64,000 nucleotides of DNA, from contig NC_092408.1 of the NCBI RefSeq assembly GCF_009017415.1, forward strand, positions 372,001 through 436,000, given 5' to 3'. The translations under genes were made by a program, and so were the position numbers. Every line of letters begins with the position of its first letter. The first letter of the stretch is position 1. The notes beneath the pieces were generated by a model. That model saw nothing but the letters and a program-made list of their open reading frames with translations. It was not told where the DNA came from and made no database searches. The DNA is from Aspergillus flavus. Lineage: Eukaryota; Ascomycota; Eurotiomycetes; Eurotiales; Aspergillaceae. Positions 13,696 to 26,700 of the stretch are shown here, piece by piece.

Positions 13696-15769
13696 TCTGG
13701 ATGGAGCTTCCCTGTGTAACGCTTTCTTTCTTCTCTTTTTGGTTTTTTCATGGTCCTCGCCGTTTTGTTGCGAGAAAAATTATCTTTGATACCCTTCGAG
13801 TAGTATCACTCGGCGCGAGTCTGGTTTGCGAAGTCACGTTACGTCTTGATGGCTTTTTCTTACTTGTTTCAACAATCCTTGGTCGGTACTTTCTTTTCGT
13901 TTTGTAAAGCGCATGTTCGGTTATCGATCTCTTTGTCTGAGCTTCTTTGAGCGGGCATCTGCGCGCTGATACATTATGCGTATAACTTTCATCTGTCATG
14001 TTCCGGACATAGCTCATTACTTGCTTCGATGTTTCTTTCATGTTGGACTAGAATGGTTAAGCTTTTCTTGAGTGTATGAACCCAACGCGCTGTTCCAGCT
14101 TTAAGCAATAAAGACGAGTGTAGCTTTCGACTCTTCTGAGCGTAGCAAGGATCCCTTCAGCTTACCAGTGTGCGTAGTCTAACACAATGACAACCGGCGC
14201 AGGCGAGACATGGTGCAGAAGAAAAAAGGCGTTGATGCTTCATACCTTGAAGCATATAGTGGTAAAATTACGATCTTCTTTTATCGCCACATGTCGGAGA
14301 TTTGTATCTCCAAAGCTTCGCTCGACTCGATATCTGGAACTAATAAGCTTACCTGCTGATCATGCTATTAGTATCGTCTTTGTTTTCTGCATCTCCACCC
14401 TGCCCGAGATACTAGCTAACCTTGATTGTTCATCAGTGGTTGATTTGGATGTGCTCAGCCGTTAGCCTGTCTTGTGATTTAACCTGTCTCGTCTTAGTCG
14501 CGAAGTCTGAGTCTTTCCCGGTTTCCCGCATCTTCCATTAGGACGCGGTAAAGAGCGAAAAGTCGGTAGTCATGAGTATATATTGGACATGTGATAGGTC
14601 TGGATCGACCAAAACCTTATCCGAAGCTCCAGCAATTTTATGGAAGTATAAATGCAATCCCTCTGAATGGACACTATCGAGCCATGAGAACAAATGGAAT
14701 GTAATTGCAATGGTTCGGTACCATCTTATCGATCAATTGGAATTCTACGAGGAGTCCGTGCACTTCTTCCAATAGGTTTTATGAAACCTCCCTCCCTGAC
14801 TTAATATAGATAGTGCCAGAGACTAGCTACGATTCTAAACTAGTTAGTTCCATTAGGGACTTTACATGCATAAAACGCTGACATGTCAACGCTGCATGCA
14901 CCATCGAAATGAGGCGACGACCGCCGAATTCTCTTTCCCAATAATCACTGCTCTTGTCGGGTTTCCCTTCGCTTCTGTTCTCATTGACAAGTCTCACTTC
15001 GCTGGGGACTCTTTGCGGCCCAAGCGTTGGGTCTCTCAGGAGAGATTGACTGGAGATACGCCCTCCTCCTATTATCATCCGAAATTATTATTGCTATTAC
15101 TATTTACTATTATTATACTACAAGGTACGGGAAGCCCCCGGGTTGAGATCCGCCGTGGACTTTAAGTAAGGTAGGAATTCCCCGTGACTGCTGAAGCAAT
15201 TGCCTTGTTGAGTAGCCAGACAACAACCTACCGGGGTCGTTCGACAACTGAACTTCCCCTCAACCTCTCTCCGTTCCCTCATTTGCCCTCGTTTTCTTTT
15301 GCTTTTTTCTTCTTCTGTTTCTTTGACTTCCTTTGATTTTTCCCTTCCCACCGTCGCGCTCCTTCTCATCTCGGAGGGGAACAGTGGAAAGAAGTCTTCT
15401 ATATTAGTTCGACTTGCGTTCGTTCCTGTTCCTCTCCTCCTATAAAAGAGATGAGGAGCTCAATCGTCCGCGCTGCCCTTCCATTGACCCCGTCTATCAC
15501 CGCACGGTGTGCCACAGTTATACTTGTTGTTGCCGGCGCTGGTGATGGTTTTAGTATCTCGCCGTCTTGACCATTTCAAGCGTGAGGAATAATGGAAGTG
15601 ACAGTATAGTGTCTCCCATTCATCTGATCCACTCCTTTACATTCTGTTTTGTTCGTTTCTTTTCTCCTTTTTTTCTATTTTTTTGTCGTTACCTTTTTGT
15701 TCTTTTCCGTTGAAAATAATATTTTCCTGGTCCCTGATTGTAACAAGCTATCGTGGTTGGGGCTCAGCC
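13696..15769. promoter_or_regulatory. Intergenic region between sho1 and ssk1
   Basis: About 2.1 kb containing the sho1 3' UTR and the ssk1 promoter and leader. The stretch from about 15240 to 15720 is C/T-rich with T runs just before the ssk1 start. A small frame of 39 codons plus stop begins at 15451 but overlaps the likely transcription start zone. I see no gene in 13700-15200. Confidence 0.5.
15441..15448 (+). promoter_or_regulatory. Candidate TATA box of ssk1
   Basis: TATAAAAG sits in a C/T-rich context 322 bases upstream of the ssk1 start codon, a reasonable distance given the pyrimidine-rich leader that follows. This is a motif match only. Confidence 0.4.
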
Positions 15770-18409
15770 ATGTCGACGACCAATTCCTGGAGCAAGTTTA
15801 AAGCCAAAGTGCTGCGGCGATCGTCGACTGTCAAGGCGGCCACTGGAGCGGAACCTTTCCTCGTGCAAAATTCCAGCACCGCCAATACCAACTCCTTATC
15901 GCCAGTGCCTTTGCGCTCTCCCCTCACGTCCGACAAGGGCTTCGCTCAACCCCGTTCATATAATTCCGTCTCCTCGTTGTCTACTGCCCAGCGCTCAATC
16001 TCGGACGATACCTCCGCTCCCCCCGCGAGTCCATCGGCAGAACGGGGGCGGTATTACGGTTCCGTTGACGAAGGCTCGGTAGGGAGATCACAATCTCCTC
16101 GGGAAGAAGAACCATCACGACTACGAAAGAAAACCCGAGCTCCAGGGCCATTGAACCAGAATCTCATAGCTTCCACCCCAGGGTCACAGGAGCGACAACT
16201 ATCCGACTCGAATCTCGATTGTGTCCGCGCTGTAGCCGACCGTCATAGCTTGCCCCCGGACTTTCTTAAGTCCCCACCACGGTTGCTTGGTTCGAACGAG
16301 CTACTACAACAGTTACCTTTTGCTCCAACAGCGACTCCGCCTCTGCCGACTTCGGGAAGCGGAGCGTCTCAGACTGCGTACAATCAAGGGCGGGACCGTA
16401 CAGGGTCTACGGTCGGCGAACCCCAGTTACCTACACCCCTGACTGCTGTTGCGGAGAATCCTTCCGCTGCACCCCATAATCAAGCACCCGTCTCCAGTGC
16501 CGTCTCGATCCCAAAACGTCCAAGTCTCGGCTCACGTCGTCAATCGCTTTTTGCCCCGTCTCACCAGCACTTGATTAGCGATCTACTCGAGCAGCCGAGA
16601 ACCTCTCTAGAAAACGACGGTAGTGGCCGCCTTGCCACCGGTACTGCTGGGATGCTACAACGCAAGATCTGGGTTAGACGGCCAGGGGGCTCGGCCACTT
16701 TGGTGCCGACCGCGCATGATGCTCTTGTCGACGAGCTACGCGATCAGGTAATCATGAAATACGCCAACTCGCTGGGCAAGACGTTCGACGCACCCGATAT
16801 AGTCGTTCGCATCGCTGCTCGGGAAGGCTCAAACAAACAGGCGACCCCGGATCGGATGCTAAGTCCAGAAGAGCCATTGGTCACAGTGGTGGACTCTTAT
16901 TTTCCAGGCGGCCAAACGATAGAGGAGGCCTTGATTATCGAAATACCGCCACGACGAACGCCGAAACCGTCGCCGCGTCATTCGATCTATTATGAGCAAA
17001 CTGAACCGGGCGAACATAATGAATATTTCCCTCTCATGCCGATCCACCCCAATATTCCGACCCCGCCAGCCCATGCATCCAATTCTTCGGGCAGTGCCAG
17101 TGCCCATCCGGCCCCATCCATAAGTATCCTCACGACCGGGATGGCACCGCCATTACCTTCTCCAGGGAGCCGGGGCAATCGCCATACTCGCCGGCCTCCT
17201 CTTACTCGGCACACTACGAACTCGCCCACCGTATTAGGGCAATCGACCAGCTCCAAAGGTTAGTGACCTTATATCTTAACTAATTCAACCGGCTTGGTGC
17301 CCACTTTGAAGATGTGTACTGACTGCTTATAGAAGCTGGGGCCCAACAAACTGCCATACCTCCGCAGCCAGCTCCACAAGTCCCTACGCCACCTGTCCCG
17401 CCTCCAGAGTCACCTCAGAATAAATCGATGACACCTCCTGCACGCGGGGCATCACCTCGCCCTCGTCAGTCGGTAAAACCCAAAAAGAGCCCTGCGCAGT
17501 CCTTGAGTGCAGCATTTGGAGGCCTCATCGAGGGCACTGTGCCACCAATTAATGTTCTCATCGTTGAAGATAACGTCATTAACCAGAGGTTGTTAGAGGC
17601 GTTCATGAAGCGTCTTAGCGTGCGCTGGAAATGCGCCGCAAATGGTGAGGAGGCGGTCAAGAAGTGGCGAGAAGGGGGCTTTCACCTTGTCTTGATGGAC
17701 ATCCAATTACCCGTTATGAATGGCTTAGATGCGACGAAAGAAATTCGCCGGCTTGAGCGGTTGAACGGAATAGGTGTTTTCCCCAAGACGGCATCCGGAC
17801 GGTCAAGCGCTGCAAGTGCCACCGCAATGACCCCGCCGGAGATAGACCCCGAAACCCATGATTCTCTGGAAGAGGAAGACGTATTGCATGATCTTTCGCT
17901 GTTCAAGAGCCCTGTCATCATTGTCGCCTTGACTGCCAGCAGTCTGCAAAGTGACCGACACGAAGCATTGGCTGCAGGCTGCAATGACTTCTTGACCAAG
18001 GTATGCCTTATTGTATATGTGCTGCGCGTGACCAAAGCTAACACATCCATAGCCTGTGCGATTTGAATGGCTGGAGCAGAAGGTAACGGAATGGGGATGC
18101 ATGCAGGCTCTGATTGATTTTGAAGGCTGGCGCAAATGGCGAGGGTATGCAAATGATAACCAGTCATCAGCGACACCCACACATTCACAATTGGAAAATG
18201 GACGTGTGACAAAGAAATATTCTCCTGCCTTGCCGGATTCATCTTTCCCAGACACAGCATCCCAGTTTTTGCATCTTCCCAAACCTTCGGATCTCTTGCC
18301 AGAAGACTCTTCTGGCGGGGAAGCACCTGACTCTCCCGCAAGCCCATTGACCACTGTGCCTGTTGAGGAGACTTCGACTCACCACGACGCGTCTGCGGAT
18401 GCCATCTAA
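15770..18409 (+). CDS. ssk1: Ssk1/SskA response regulator of the HOG two-component phosphorelay
   Basis: Three exons (15770-17258, 17333-18000, 18053-18409) give about 837 residues. Ssk1 receives phosphate from the Sln1-Ypd1 relay and, when unphosphorylated, activates the MAPKKK of the HOG pathway. Residues 1-565 are Ser/Pro-rich and mostly disordered, with one more ordered segment near 310-420. The receiver domain begins about residue 568 with NVLIVEDNVINQRLLEAFMK (acid pocket near 575-576). The phosphoacceptor Asp is about residue 619 in LMDIQLPVMNG, and the conserved Lys-Pro closes the fold at 719-720, where the last intron falls. An insertion of roughly 60 residues within the receiver, between the third helix and the ALTAS strand, is known for Ssk1 proteins. 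The first in-frame ATG after the T-rich leader was taken as start. Identification is firm. Confidence 0.95.
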
Positions 18410-19089
18410 GTTGCAGGAAATCACGTCTATTTTGATTTTAGGCTCTTTCGGTTAGCCGGTTTCTTTTTTGTCACAATACACGCATAGTTGATGTTGCATG
18501 CGCTTGTTCCGCTATTTGAGGCTTCTATGGATACCCAGCATAGCCCTTGTTGATTCCTTCTATAGCACTGTTGTTCGCTGGTTTAAAGGGGGCAGCTTCT
18601 TCATCTTTCGTGGTGTTTACAGGTTATTTTCATGTTTATATATCTACCTTCAGGGGCATGCTCAAGCACACGATCGAGATTTCTCATGTTCGGTTGTTCC
18701 ATTTAACAAGATGCGTAATATCCTGGTAGGAGATTGTAGGCATTGATGTCCGGGATCTATTCTGAGTGCAAACTTGAATTAGCCTGATATTGTGCTAGCA
18801 CTATTCACGCTACTCCACCGACCAATATTTGAGAGGTTGCCAGAATATTATTGTCTACGATGCTGCGTCTTACTGTACTCTAAGACACAAGATAACACAG
18901 GGAAATTAATCAGTATTTAGTCTTTACGACGTCAATTCGATTCAATTATAAGTACAAGCGAACGCTGACCCATCACATCCATATCTGTACAGAGGAGCAT
19001 AGAAATACAAGAACGTAAGAAAGATAAGAGGTATTGTTATAGAGACAGAGACCGGAAGAGTATCCCGACTAGCGGTGATAACCCGGACC
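18410..19089. other. Convergent intergenic region, ssk1 / mS45 3' UTRs
   Basis: 680 bases between two stop codons facing each other. It should hold both 3' UTRs. The sequence is AT-rich without clear structure, and no gene is seen. Confidence 0.5.
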
Positions 19090-20491
19090 TTAGACCTCCA
19101 CACGCGTGGGGATCTTAACCTGGCCCTTCTTCCGCTCGTAGCTAGGGACACCGTATCTGAGACCGGGGGCCTTGGAGCCACGACCGTCTGTGCCGGTTGT
19201 CTCCTTGCTGACGACGACGTCCTTAAAGCGGAATTCGAAGCGCGAAGACTCGGGCTGGACCTTTGTTAGTTGCTGATCTTGACGCTCCTTGGCGAGGCGC
19301 TTCCGCTCCTTTTCTGCGGTTTCCTCCTGACGGAGACGTTCGTTGTATGCCTTGAAGATCTCGCGGTATTCAGTTGGCCTAGACTGACGGAAGCGCTCGT
19401 GCGCGACAAGGTGGGGGTGAGGAATACGGGCGTCCGCGGGCTGGAGAACTTGCTGCTCAGCCTCGCCTTTGCCGACCTTTTCAATGTGGGACGGGTTTTG
19501 CGTTATGCGGCTGACGGCTTCTGCCGGGTCGGCAGCGTCGTTAACTTGCTTGTTTTCGAGAGCTGGGGCGGCGGAGAAGACACGACCAGCATCGACACGG
19601 TTGAATTGGCGGGATTCCGAGACAGGGTAGAAGATTTGAGGGTCGGTCAGTTTGTGGACGGGAAGATCGTTAATTGACTCATGAGGGCGGTTGCGGTTGT
19701 CACGGGTATCTTCGTATAGGGGTGTCGTGGGTACCATTTCATGGATGGCCCGAGCGTATGGCAGAGCTAGTGATTTACCCTGTGATTCGAGTGGTTAGAG
19801 ATGAACCAGCCCAACAATTGATATGTAGAATATAACAAGTGGAGTTGGGTGCAATCAGTTAATAGGCTTTGTAACCATTCCCGGCCGGTTAGACCAGGTC
19901 ATAAAGACTAATCGATTTTATAATTGTCTCATCATTGCATCGTGGAGGGGCCTGAGCAGGATCCAAGAGGGAAATGAAGAAGAGAGGAACACATACCTGT
20001 TGTTTTTGGCGTTTTTCCAACTCGACTAACCTGACAACGGCACCGACTCTCCGCATGTCGACTCCCAGATCGACACTGACAGCTCTGACACTCTTCTTCT
20101 GATTTACGACGCGGTCGTAGATCTCGTTCCTCAGCTCTTCACTCAAAATAGACTCGCTGACGAAGTTTTGGTTTAGTGGGAACGGACGGGTCCGTCCGAC
20201 AGGCTGTTCATCTCTCTCCTTGATTTGTGTGAGATAGTTGGTTGACCCCGGGATGTGGTTTTTCAGAGCGGCGCCTTCACCGTTCAGCCAAGTAAACATC
20301 TCATTGCGTAGTTTCGTTTGAGAGGCCACAGTCGAGGAGAAGGGACGGCATGTCCGCCGAGATGTGGATGTAATTGATGAGGAAGAACATTGGGTAGGGA
20401 TCTTGGAGATTGTGGAGGTAGAGGTGGAGGAGGAAGAGAGGTAGGGGAGAAGAGTGTTGGTCACGAGCTGATTCTGTACTCGTGGTGGCAT
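19090..20491 (-). CDS. Mitochondrial small-subunit ribosomal protein of the Bot1/mS45 family
   Basis: Two exons (20491-19997 and 19779-19090) give 394 residues. The family (yeast Mrps35/mS45, fission yeast Bot1) is a fungal-specific part of the mitochondrial 37S ribosomal subunit. The N-terminus is rich in Ser, Thr and Arg without acidic residues, and RRTCRPFSST near 45-54 fits a mitochondrial presequence cleavage site. The family core follows: FTWLNGEGAALKNHIPGSTN (about 66-85), then RPFPLNQNFVSESILSEELR and a VRAVSVDLGVDMRRVGAVVR segment. The C-terminal third is charged, with long helices (ERLRQEETAEKERKRLAKER). The intron of 217 nt is long for this window, with a GTATGT donor and TCACAG acceptor. 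Assignment to the family is strong; whether mS45 is the best name depends on an alignment. Confidence 0.85.
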
Positions 20492-21899
20492 GGTGGTGGG
20501 GTATAATAGAACACTATCTAAGTATCAAAAGGGGATATCAGGTCACAATGGGCTTGCATCAATGCAGGTTAGCCCAATTGATGTCTGTTGAGGGGGTGTG
20601 TGTGTGGTATAGAGGATAGATGTCAACAGAACAACCGGAGGTCGAGGAAGAAACTTTTTGGCGCGGAATGGTCACGTGATAATACCGACAGCCTAACTCA
20701 TCCTGGACATACATGTATAGCTCATGGAGCCCATGGCTCTTCCACACACAACTAATTGTAAAGATTCTTAACTGGCACACTGGCAATAGCGATTACAAGT
20801 TCATTGAATGTATCAAGTACACGAAGAGCAAATTCCCACGAAATGAAGATAAAAATCGATGTAGGTACGCCTCTTTCCCTCCAATAACTGCCATTGTAAA
20901 TGAAGGGTTGAAGAAAACCGGATGAGAAAACCCAGATATGCTCCCCAAGTCAACAATAAAAACCACCACGCTGCTCGCAAGAATGCAAGTAAAGGAAGAG
21001 TAAAGAGCAATCCGCTACAAATCAACTGGCCAAAGCCGGACGTAAAGGATCCCAGAAATGTATCTCAGTGTATAGCCCTTGAAGAACGCCTCTCACAATG
21101 GGTGTTTTCATGTAACCGTCGCAGACCTTTATCATAACATGGGATGGAATAATAAGCTGAAACCCAGTATCATGCCGCTCTTTTTTTTTTTGGTTTTTGT
21201 TTCTGTTTTGTTTTTAATAGGAGAGCTTTGCTTCCTTGACCTAGCAAGCAAGCAGGCATTCACGAAGGCAAGTAAGAATGAGAAGGGGGGGGATGGTATT
21301 CCTCGTAAACCCAAGGGACAAAGTGACAAAATCTCATCCACGTAGAAAGAAAAGCATTGCTAAACCCCTCTGAATCAGACAGTGACGCCGGATAAATGAA
21401 TGCGACATGGGCTCGATGCCACTGATTGACCACAGACAAAGCTCGTCTTGAGACAACTCCTCGAACAACACTATTATCAATAATTCAGAAATCGCAGTAC
21501 AGCACAGGGTATGAATGTGTAGGAAACACAACAACAGGGGAATAACTAACAAACACGGAGCCACTTGTCGGAAAGGTATAAAGGAAAAAGAAGAAGGAAA
21601 TATCAAGCAAATGTCAAGACGATAATGCACCCCCAAAAGAAGAAAATAAGAATGGAAAACCCACAATCCTGTCTTGTTCAAGTACATTGCAAGGAAACGA
21701 AAGGAGGATGAGGGAAGAAGCGAAAACGACAAGCAAGCTATAGAAGCCAGAGTCCCATGTTCCTTACTCCCAGGAGGAAGGGGAACCTCCAAATGCTAAT
21801 CTAGCTCGTGAAATATCAAATCAAATCCCCAATGCGCCAGAAACCCAGTGATCGTCATCAAACATGTCGGACATTATCTCCACGATATGCAGCATCTCT
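20492..21899. other. Intergenic: mS45 promoter and whi3 3' region
   Basis: About 1.4 kb between the start of mS45 and the stop of whi3, both on the minus strand. A poly-T tract lies near 21180-21215. The region 21340-21800 has an open minus-strand frame that reads as low-complexity hydrophobic sequence and is more likely whi3 3' UTR. No supported gene. Confidence 0.45.
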
Positions 21900-23744
21900 C
21901 TACCGACCCATCATGTAGTCAGGATAATAAGAATTAAAGCCTCCCATATTCGGTCCCGAGCCACCGCCAGGGACCCCTCCGGAGAGTGGAGTGGTGGGGG
22001 ACATCATGGAATTCATATGGTTTGTCCGAATCCCTAGGCCAGTATTTGGGTGGAAGGAGCCGTTGTTTGGTACTGGTGCGTGGGGATGGCCAGAGGGATG
22101 CACGGCTCCGTTGTTGCGCAACTGCAGTGGTGGCACTAGGCCTGGAGGGGCCGAAAGACCTGGAGGAGGCCCGCTGACAGTGGAGAACATATGATTGTGC
22201 ATGCCACCAAGGCTGCTACCTCCAGAAACTGCACCTTGAGATGCAATATTATTGGATGCACTCATGGAACCTGGCTGCCCAGAACGAACTCCCAGGGGGT
22301 TCTTCGAAAAACTAAGACGGATACCGGTCTTAATGCTGTTGGAAAGTTTGTAGCCATACAGTTCGTTCAAGGACTTGCCAGCTGTGCCCACGTCCTCGAA
22401 CTCCACGAAACACATGGGTCCGTTTTGCTTGTTACGGAAGCAAAGGCGTTTGTATCCACGCTGCTTCATAAACAGAGCTTTTAGCTCCTCTTCTGACGCG
22501 TCCGGCGGCAGGTTTCCCACATACAAAGTGTTGCAAGGCGGGTTCATGTCGTTCGGGTTTGCGGCAGGCAAACTGTGACGAGGTGTATGTGGATTGGCAT
22601 AAGGGAGCCCGTGGTTCCCACTCATGTTGTTGATGGACTGGGGGTATGCGGTTGAGGGAGGAGGAATTCCCATATGGGCCGAGCCTCCAGGAGTGTAATT
22701 CGACAACGGTGGCGAGGACAGGTTGGTGGCCAGTGACATGTTGGCAAACTGATTCGTGGGGAACTGGGGATTGGTGGAGCGACGGGGGATGGAAACAGAG
22801 CCGGAGTGCCCATTCTCTGCATAGCCCACAGGATCTTTGAGAAGCTCACCCGTATCTTCGTCGAGGTCCTGATCAATCATTGACTTACCACTGACGCGCG
22901 GCAGATCATGAACACCATTTCCGATCGGAGACTGGGGTGAGAAAATGCTATGCATGCGCGAACTTGATTCAGGAGGTAGGGCATCGCTGGCCGATGAGTT
23001 GGATGCGTTCGCCACCGTCAGCTTCTCCAGGCTCTGGAAAGTACCGTTGAAGCGGGATGAATGCCGCGACAAGTGTCCATTGGACGTAACACCTCCTAAT
23101 AGGCTACGCGTCGCGGTGTGGTCAATTGTATTGCGCCTGGGTCCCCCCAGAGCTGAGCCGACAGGGCCATTATACATTTCCACGATCATGTTCGCATCGT
23201 TATTAGAGTTCGGCTTGCCATCGAGCAAAGCCCGCGCCTCTTCGGCTGCGGCGACCGTACTGAACCGTGCGACTGCGCTCACATACCCGTTGTCTTCGGG
23301 GGGGATGTTATGTTCAAACTCAATATCCACAAGATCTTTAGCAAAGAGAAGCATGCTGCGCAACAGCTCGAGACTAGTGCTCTTCGGAAGTTTTCGCATT
23401 AGGATCGCGCCGCCCGCTCCGGGTCGAATGAAGCCGTTGAGGCCCTGCGCCGACCGATCAGCGTCGCTTAGGCGCATGGTGGCGGAAGGCATGTTATCGA
23501 AGGCCGACGGCGGACCGAGGGGAGTGAATGGATAGGTGAAAGTGGGACCTAGTGATGTTGACGCCTGCGACGTGGATGAAGTGTACACGTCGGTCGACAT
23601 CGCATTCTGGGCCGTTAAAGGCGCCTGAGAGGACTGAAGCGACTGATGCGGAGGCGACGCGCCCGACGACACGGACGGCGTGCGATGAGTTGTACTCAAA
23701 GACCCAGGACTCGTACGGGTAGACTGATTCGAACTGCCACTCAT
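21900..23744 (-). CDS. whi3: Whi3-like RNA-binding protein (two RRM regions)
   Basis: A single exon gives 614 residues from the ATG at 23744. The open frame continues upstream for 48 codons without an ATG, so the chosen start is the first usable one. Whi3 binds mRNAs, including G1 cyclin messages in yeast, and phase-separates to localise transcripts. An RRM-like region near residues 135-220 includes GGAILMRKLPKSTSLELLRS. A clear C-terminal RRM lies at about 395-482: RNP2 as NTLYVGNLPP and RNP1-like as GPMCFVEFEDVGTA. The rest is Ser/Gly/Pro/Asn-rich and disordered, ending in a Gly/Asn-rich tail. No intron is apparent, unlike nearly all neighbours. The long upstream region suggests a long leader or complex regulation. 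Confidence 0.9.
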   Translation of the reverse strand: MSGSSNQSTRTSPGSLSTTHRTPSVSSGASPPHQSLQSSQAPLTAQNAMSTDVYTSSTSQASTSLGPTFTYPFTPLGPPSAFDNMPSATMRLSDADRSAQGLNGFIRPGAGGAILMRKLPKSTSLELLRSMLLFAKDLVDIEFEHNIPPEDNGYVSAVARFSTVAAAEEARALLDGKPNSNNDANMIVEMYNGPVGSALGGPRRNTIDHTATRSLLGGVTSNGHLSRHSSRFNGTFQSLEKLTVANASNSSASDALPPESSSRMHSIFSPQSPIGNGVHDLPRVSGKSMIDQDLDEDTGELLKDPVGYAENGHSGSVSIPRRSTNPQFPTNQFANMSLATNLSSPPLSNYTPGGSAHMGIPPPSTAYPQSINNMSGNHGLPYANPHTPRHSLPAANPNDMNPPCNTLYVGNLPPDASEEELKALFMKQRGYKRLCFRNKQNGPMCFVEFEDVGTAGKSLNELYGYKLSNSIKTGIRLSFSKNPLGVRSGQPGSMSASNNIASQGAVSGGSSLGGMHNHMFSTVSGPPPGLSAPPGLVPPLQLRNNGAVHPSGHPHAPVPNNGSFHPNTGLGIRTNHMNSMMSPTTPLSGGVPGGGSGPNMGGFNSYYPDYMMGR

Positions 23745-26700
23745 GCCTCGCGGATCGATGATCCCAGTTGTTAAATGGATCGACAAAATCCTACGAGCGA
23801 TAAGGGTAGGATTAGGTTCTCCAGGTAAGGGGAGGTGGGCAACGGGAGGCAACAGGTGACAGGTGCCTAATGCTGAGAAGTGCGTCACAGGTTATAAGTT
23901 TATTTAACCTGAAAAGGTCATCCACAGTGACAGTGACAATAATCAATTCATTTATTCGTCGTTGAGATGCGCCAAGGCGAGTCGAGGACGAACAAGATCG
24001 TGAATATTGAATGAAGAAGCGATGCGACAACGGGCCGAGTAGACCGATCAACCGACAAGGAGACGAATAATGATCGCACGACGGAAATAGGCGAACGAAG
24101 CAAATGCGAAGGGAAGGGAAACGAGAGGGAGTGGCTAGAGGATGAAAAGATGGTTGAAGACGATGGTGGGAAGAAAAGAATCGTATCAGGGGGGTGTGGG
24201 AAGAAAGAGTAAAGGTGGAAGAGGAGAAGGGCGATGGAGCAATGAAAGGACAGGAGAGAAGTGAGAGAGTTCGGGGGAAGGATAAAGTTAGATTGGGTTT
24301 TGGGGGGGAGGCCGGAGAGGGGTGGCAGTAAGTAAAGCTGGTAACAGGTTCTCTCCAATGGTACAGTCGGTCCCTACGGACAGTGGATGACGGGAGATCG
24401 TGTAGTATAGTATGTATTGCCGTTACCTGGTAATTATTTCGCAGAAGGACCAAATTCAAAGAAACGATATATATATATTATCATATATATTCAGAGGGGA
24501 ACGAAATGACAGGTGGGTTATGGATTGGTAGAAAGGAAAACTAAGAAAAGTAGAATAAAAAGGTTGATAAGGAATAGGCAGAGAACGATCGTAAGAAACC
24601 AGAAATGCGTATCCCGTTGCAAAGTCCGGAACGGTCTTTTTTCCCCAATAACAATGAAATGAATGAATAATAGGGAATTGGGAGGGAACGATGGTGTCAG
24701 TTGAGTGTACTGGGGGCGGCAGTGCGTCCTTTTGGTCCACGGATCGAGTCTGACTCCGTTCCAGGACAAGATTGAGGGAGTAAAAGTACACTCGCCGAAC
24801 TAAACCTAAGAAAGCAAGTAATTAATCACCAACGACGTCGTGACTAAGAACGCTAACTAAAAGGCTGTCCAATCGAAGCCGCTAAACACCAGATGCGCGA
24901 CCCGACGATTTAGTTGACACGACGCGCTATTGTGAGCACTGGTATGAAGTCGATCGACCCTGAAAGCCTTTTGTTAAAATAGATCCAGTGTCTAGCCTGT
25001 CGGCCCCTGGAGTGGGCACTGTCATATCCTGATTTTGCAGCATGACTTACCGAGTGCAGCAAGCCTAAGTCTCTCTATTACTACGCAAACATTGCCTGAG
25101 TATTCCGGATGCGAACGTGGAAGTGCGTGTGTTTTGGGGAAAGGGCGTGGAGAGAGGCCCGAAGCGTTTCCTCGATAGATACTGTGTACCTTCGACCATA
25201 CCGGAATGAGTGTAGGGACAAATTCCTTCTACACTGAATTATATTAACGAAATTCTTAGATTGGCTTGTTTTCTTCCGCCCGTATTCACATTCCTTTTTA
25301 TTATCTTTTGCCCCAGTTTTAAGGTTCTATTGTTTACTAGAACTGAATGGTTGACTCAGGTACCGCATACCTTGCGACAGAAGGCATATCCACTCATAGG
25401 CAGTCCACTGAATTGATGGCATTCAGCCGGAGTCATTCTCCTTTCCTTTCAGTACTAATGACTTACGAGTCAGCTTGCCCCTTGACTTCGAAGGATACTC
25501 TCCGAGAACAATGAACACCAAAGTCGGCCAATATGGAGTACACCGTTTAACCTCCAGCTGACCAGAAAAATGTTGCTCTTCTCCGTACATACGTACATAC
25601 ATCGAAGCTCCCCTCGGACCGCGGATGCCGATGACTTCTACAGCTCGATCGCGCCAAACAATTACTCGACCTGACAACTTAGTTGACTAGGAACAGGTTT
25701 AATGTACCCTCCTTTATCTCGTCGATTTGTGGGATTTAGTCATGCAAAGAGCCTAGGCTTCGTTATCAGTCGGCACCATGCAGTACCTTAAGTGTACCTC
25801 TGTATCGGTCAATGACATGTCACTCGTCCGGTCCGTGGATAGATTTTCTCATGTGACGAAAGGAACCTTTGGAAGATTGCAAGGAGACTTCGAAATGGGT
25901 TTAGGGGGAAATTAACCAAAGGGAAAAAAATTATAGTCAATGTAAAAAAATATCAAACCTTCCTAGTCGTTCATCGTGACCACAACCAACTAAACACTTA
26001 CCCCAGCCAGAAGATAAACTACAACTGTAAAAGGTCGACGGATGAAACTCTAAGCCCCCATCTCCCAACAACAATCTGTAGAGAATACCCTGCGCCGAAG
26101 AGCGGAGTCTACTGGCTGCCATGAATCCGTGGGAAAGCTCAAACTCTACTGCTGATCTTCCATCTGGAATTCCCAACGTTGACCAATCACCTTTGCCTCT
26201 ATGCTGTCTGGACGCCGGGCTCCCCGCGACGATTGGTTCATGCCCGGCACTTTCAACTTGGTCTGTGAGAGAGGAGGGGTGGGCAGAGAAGCTAATGCGA
26301 ATCTAGGGGGTGTGGATGGACGAAGTGCAAGGTCTAGCACTGACAGAAGCATTTTAGATACACGCACTAAATAGATTCTGTACGTATTCTAGGGATATTA
26401 CTAACCAGCACTCATGTTTAGCGTAGCCTACTACTAATATACGTTGTGCTGCGGTGATTGAGAACCATCCAACCCTTTCTGCCTACGAGCTGACTCACTG
26501 GAATGATGTCAGATGTTGGCTTGCTGCCTACTTTCTTATCCAAGTGCTCCGTATTGATGTGATCATGGCACATCTCGAGGCTATGTCTGGTGATAGGTGA
26601 GGTAAAATGGGCTGTATCCTTGTCTCATCTGTATAATATGTCGCTCATTATGACGCTTATATAGGCTATCATTGACTACATAGTAGGAGCAATCATCAAA

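Noticed and set aside
15451..15570. 39-codon upstream frame before ssk1
   Set aside because: It begins directly after the candidate TATA box, so it is probably at or before the transcription start. Not called as a gene or a regulatory frame without start-site data.
21334..21792. Minus-strand frame of 152 codons downstream of whi3
   Set aside because: Low-complexity hydrophobic translation of pyrimidine-rich sequence; most likely whi3 3' UTR. No splice or domain support.
23812..24459. Minus-strand frames upstream of whi3
   Set aside because: Ser/Pro/Phe/Leu-rich translation of C/T-rich leader DNA; no conserved domain and an expected by-product of composition.
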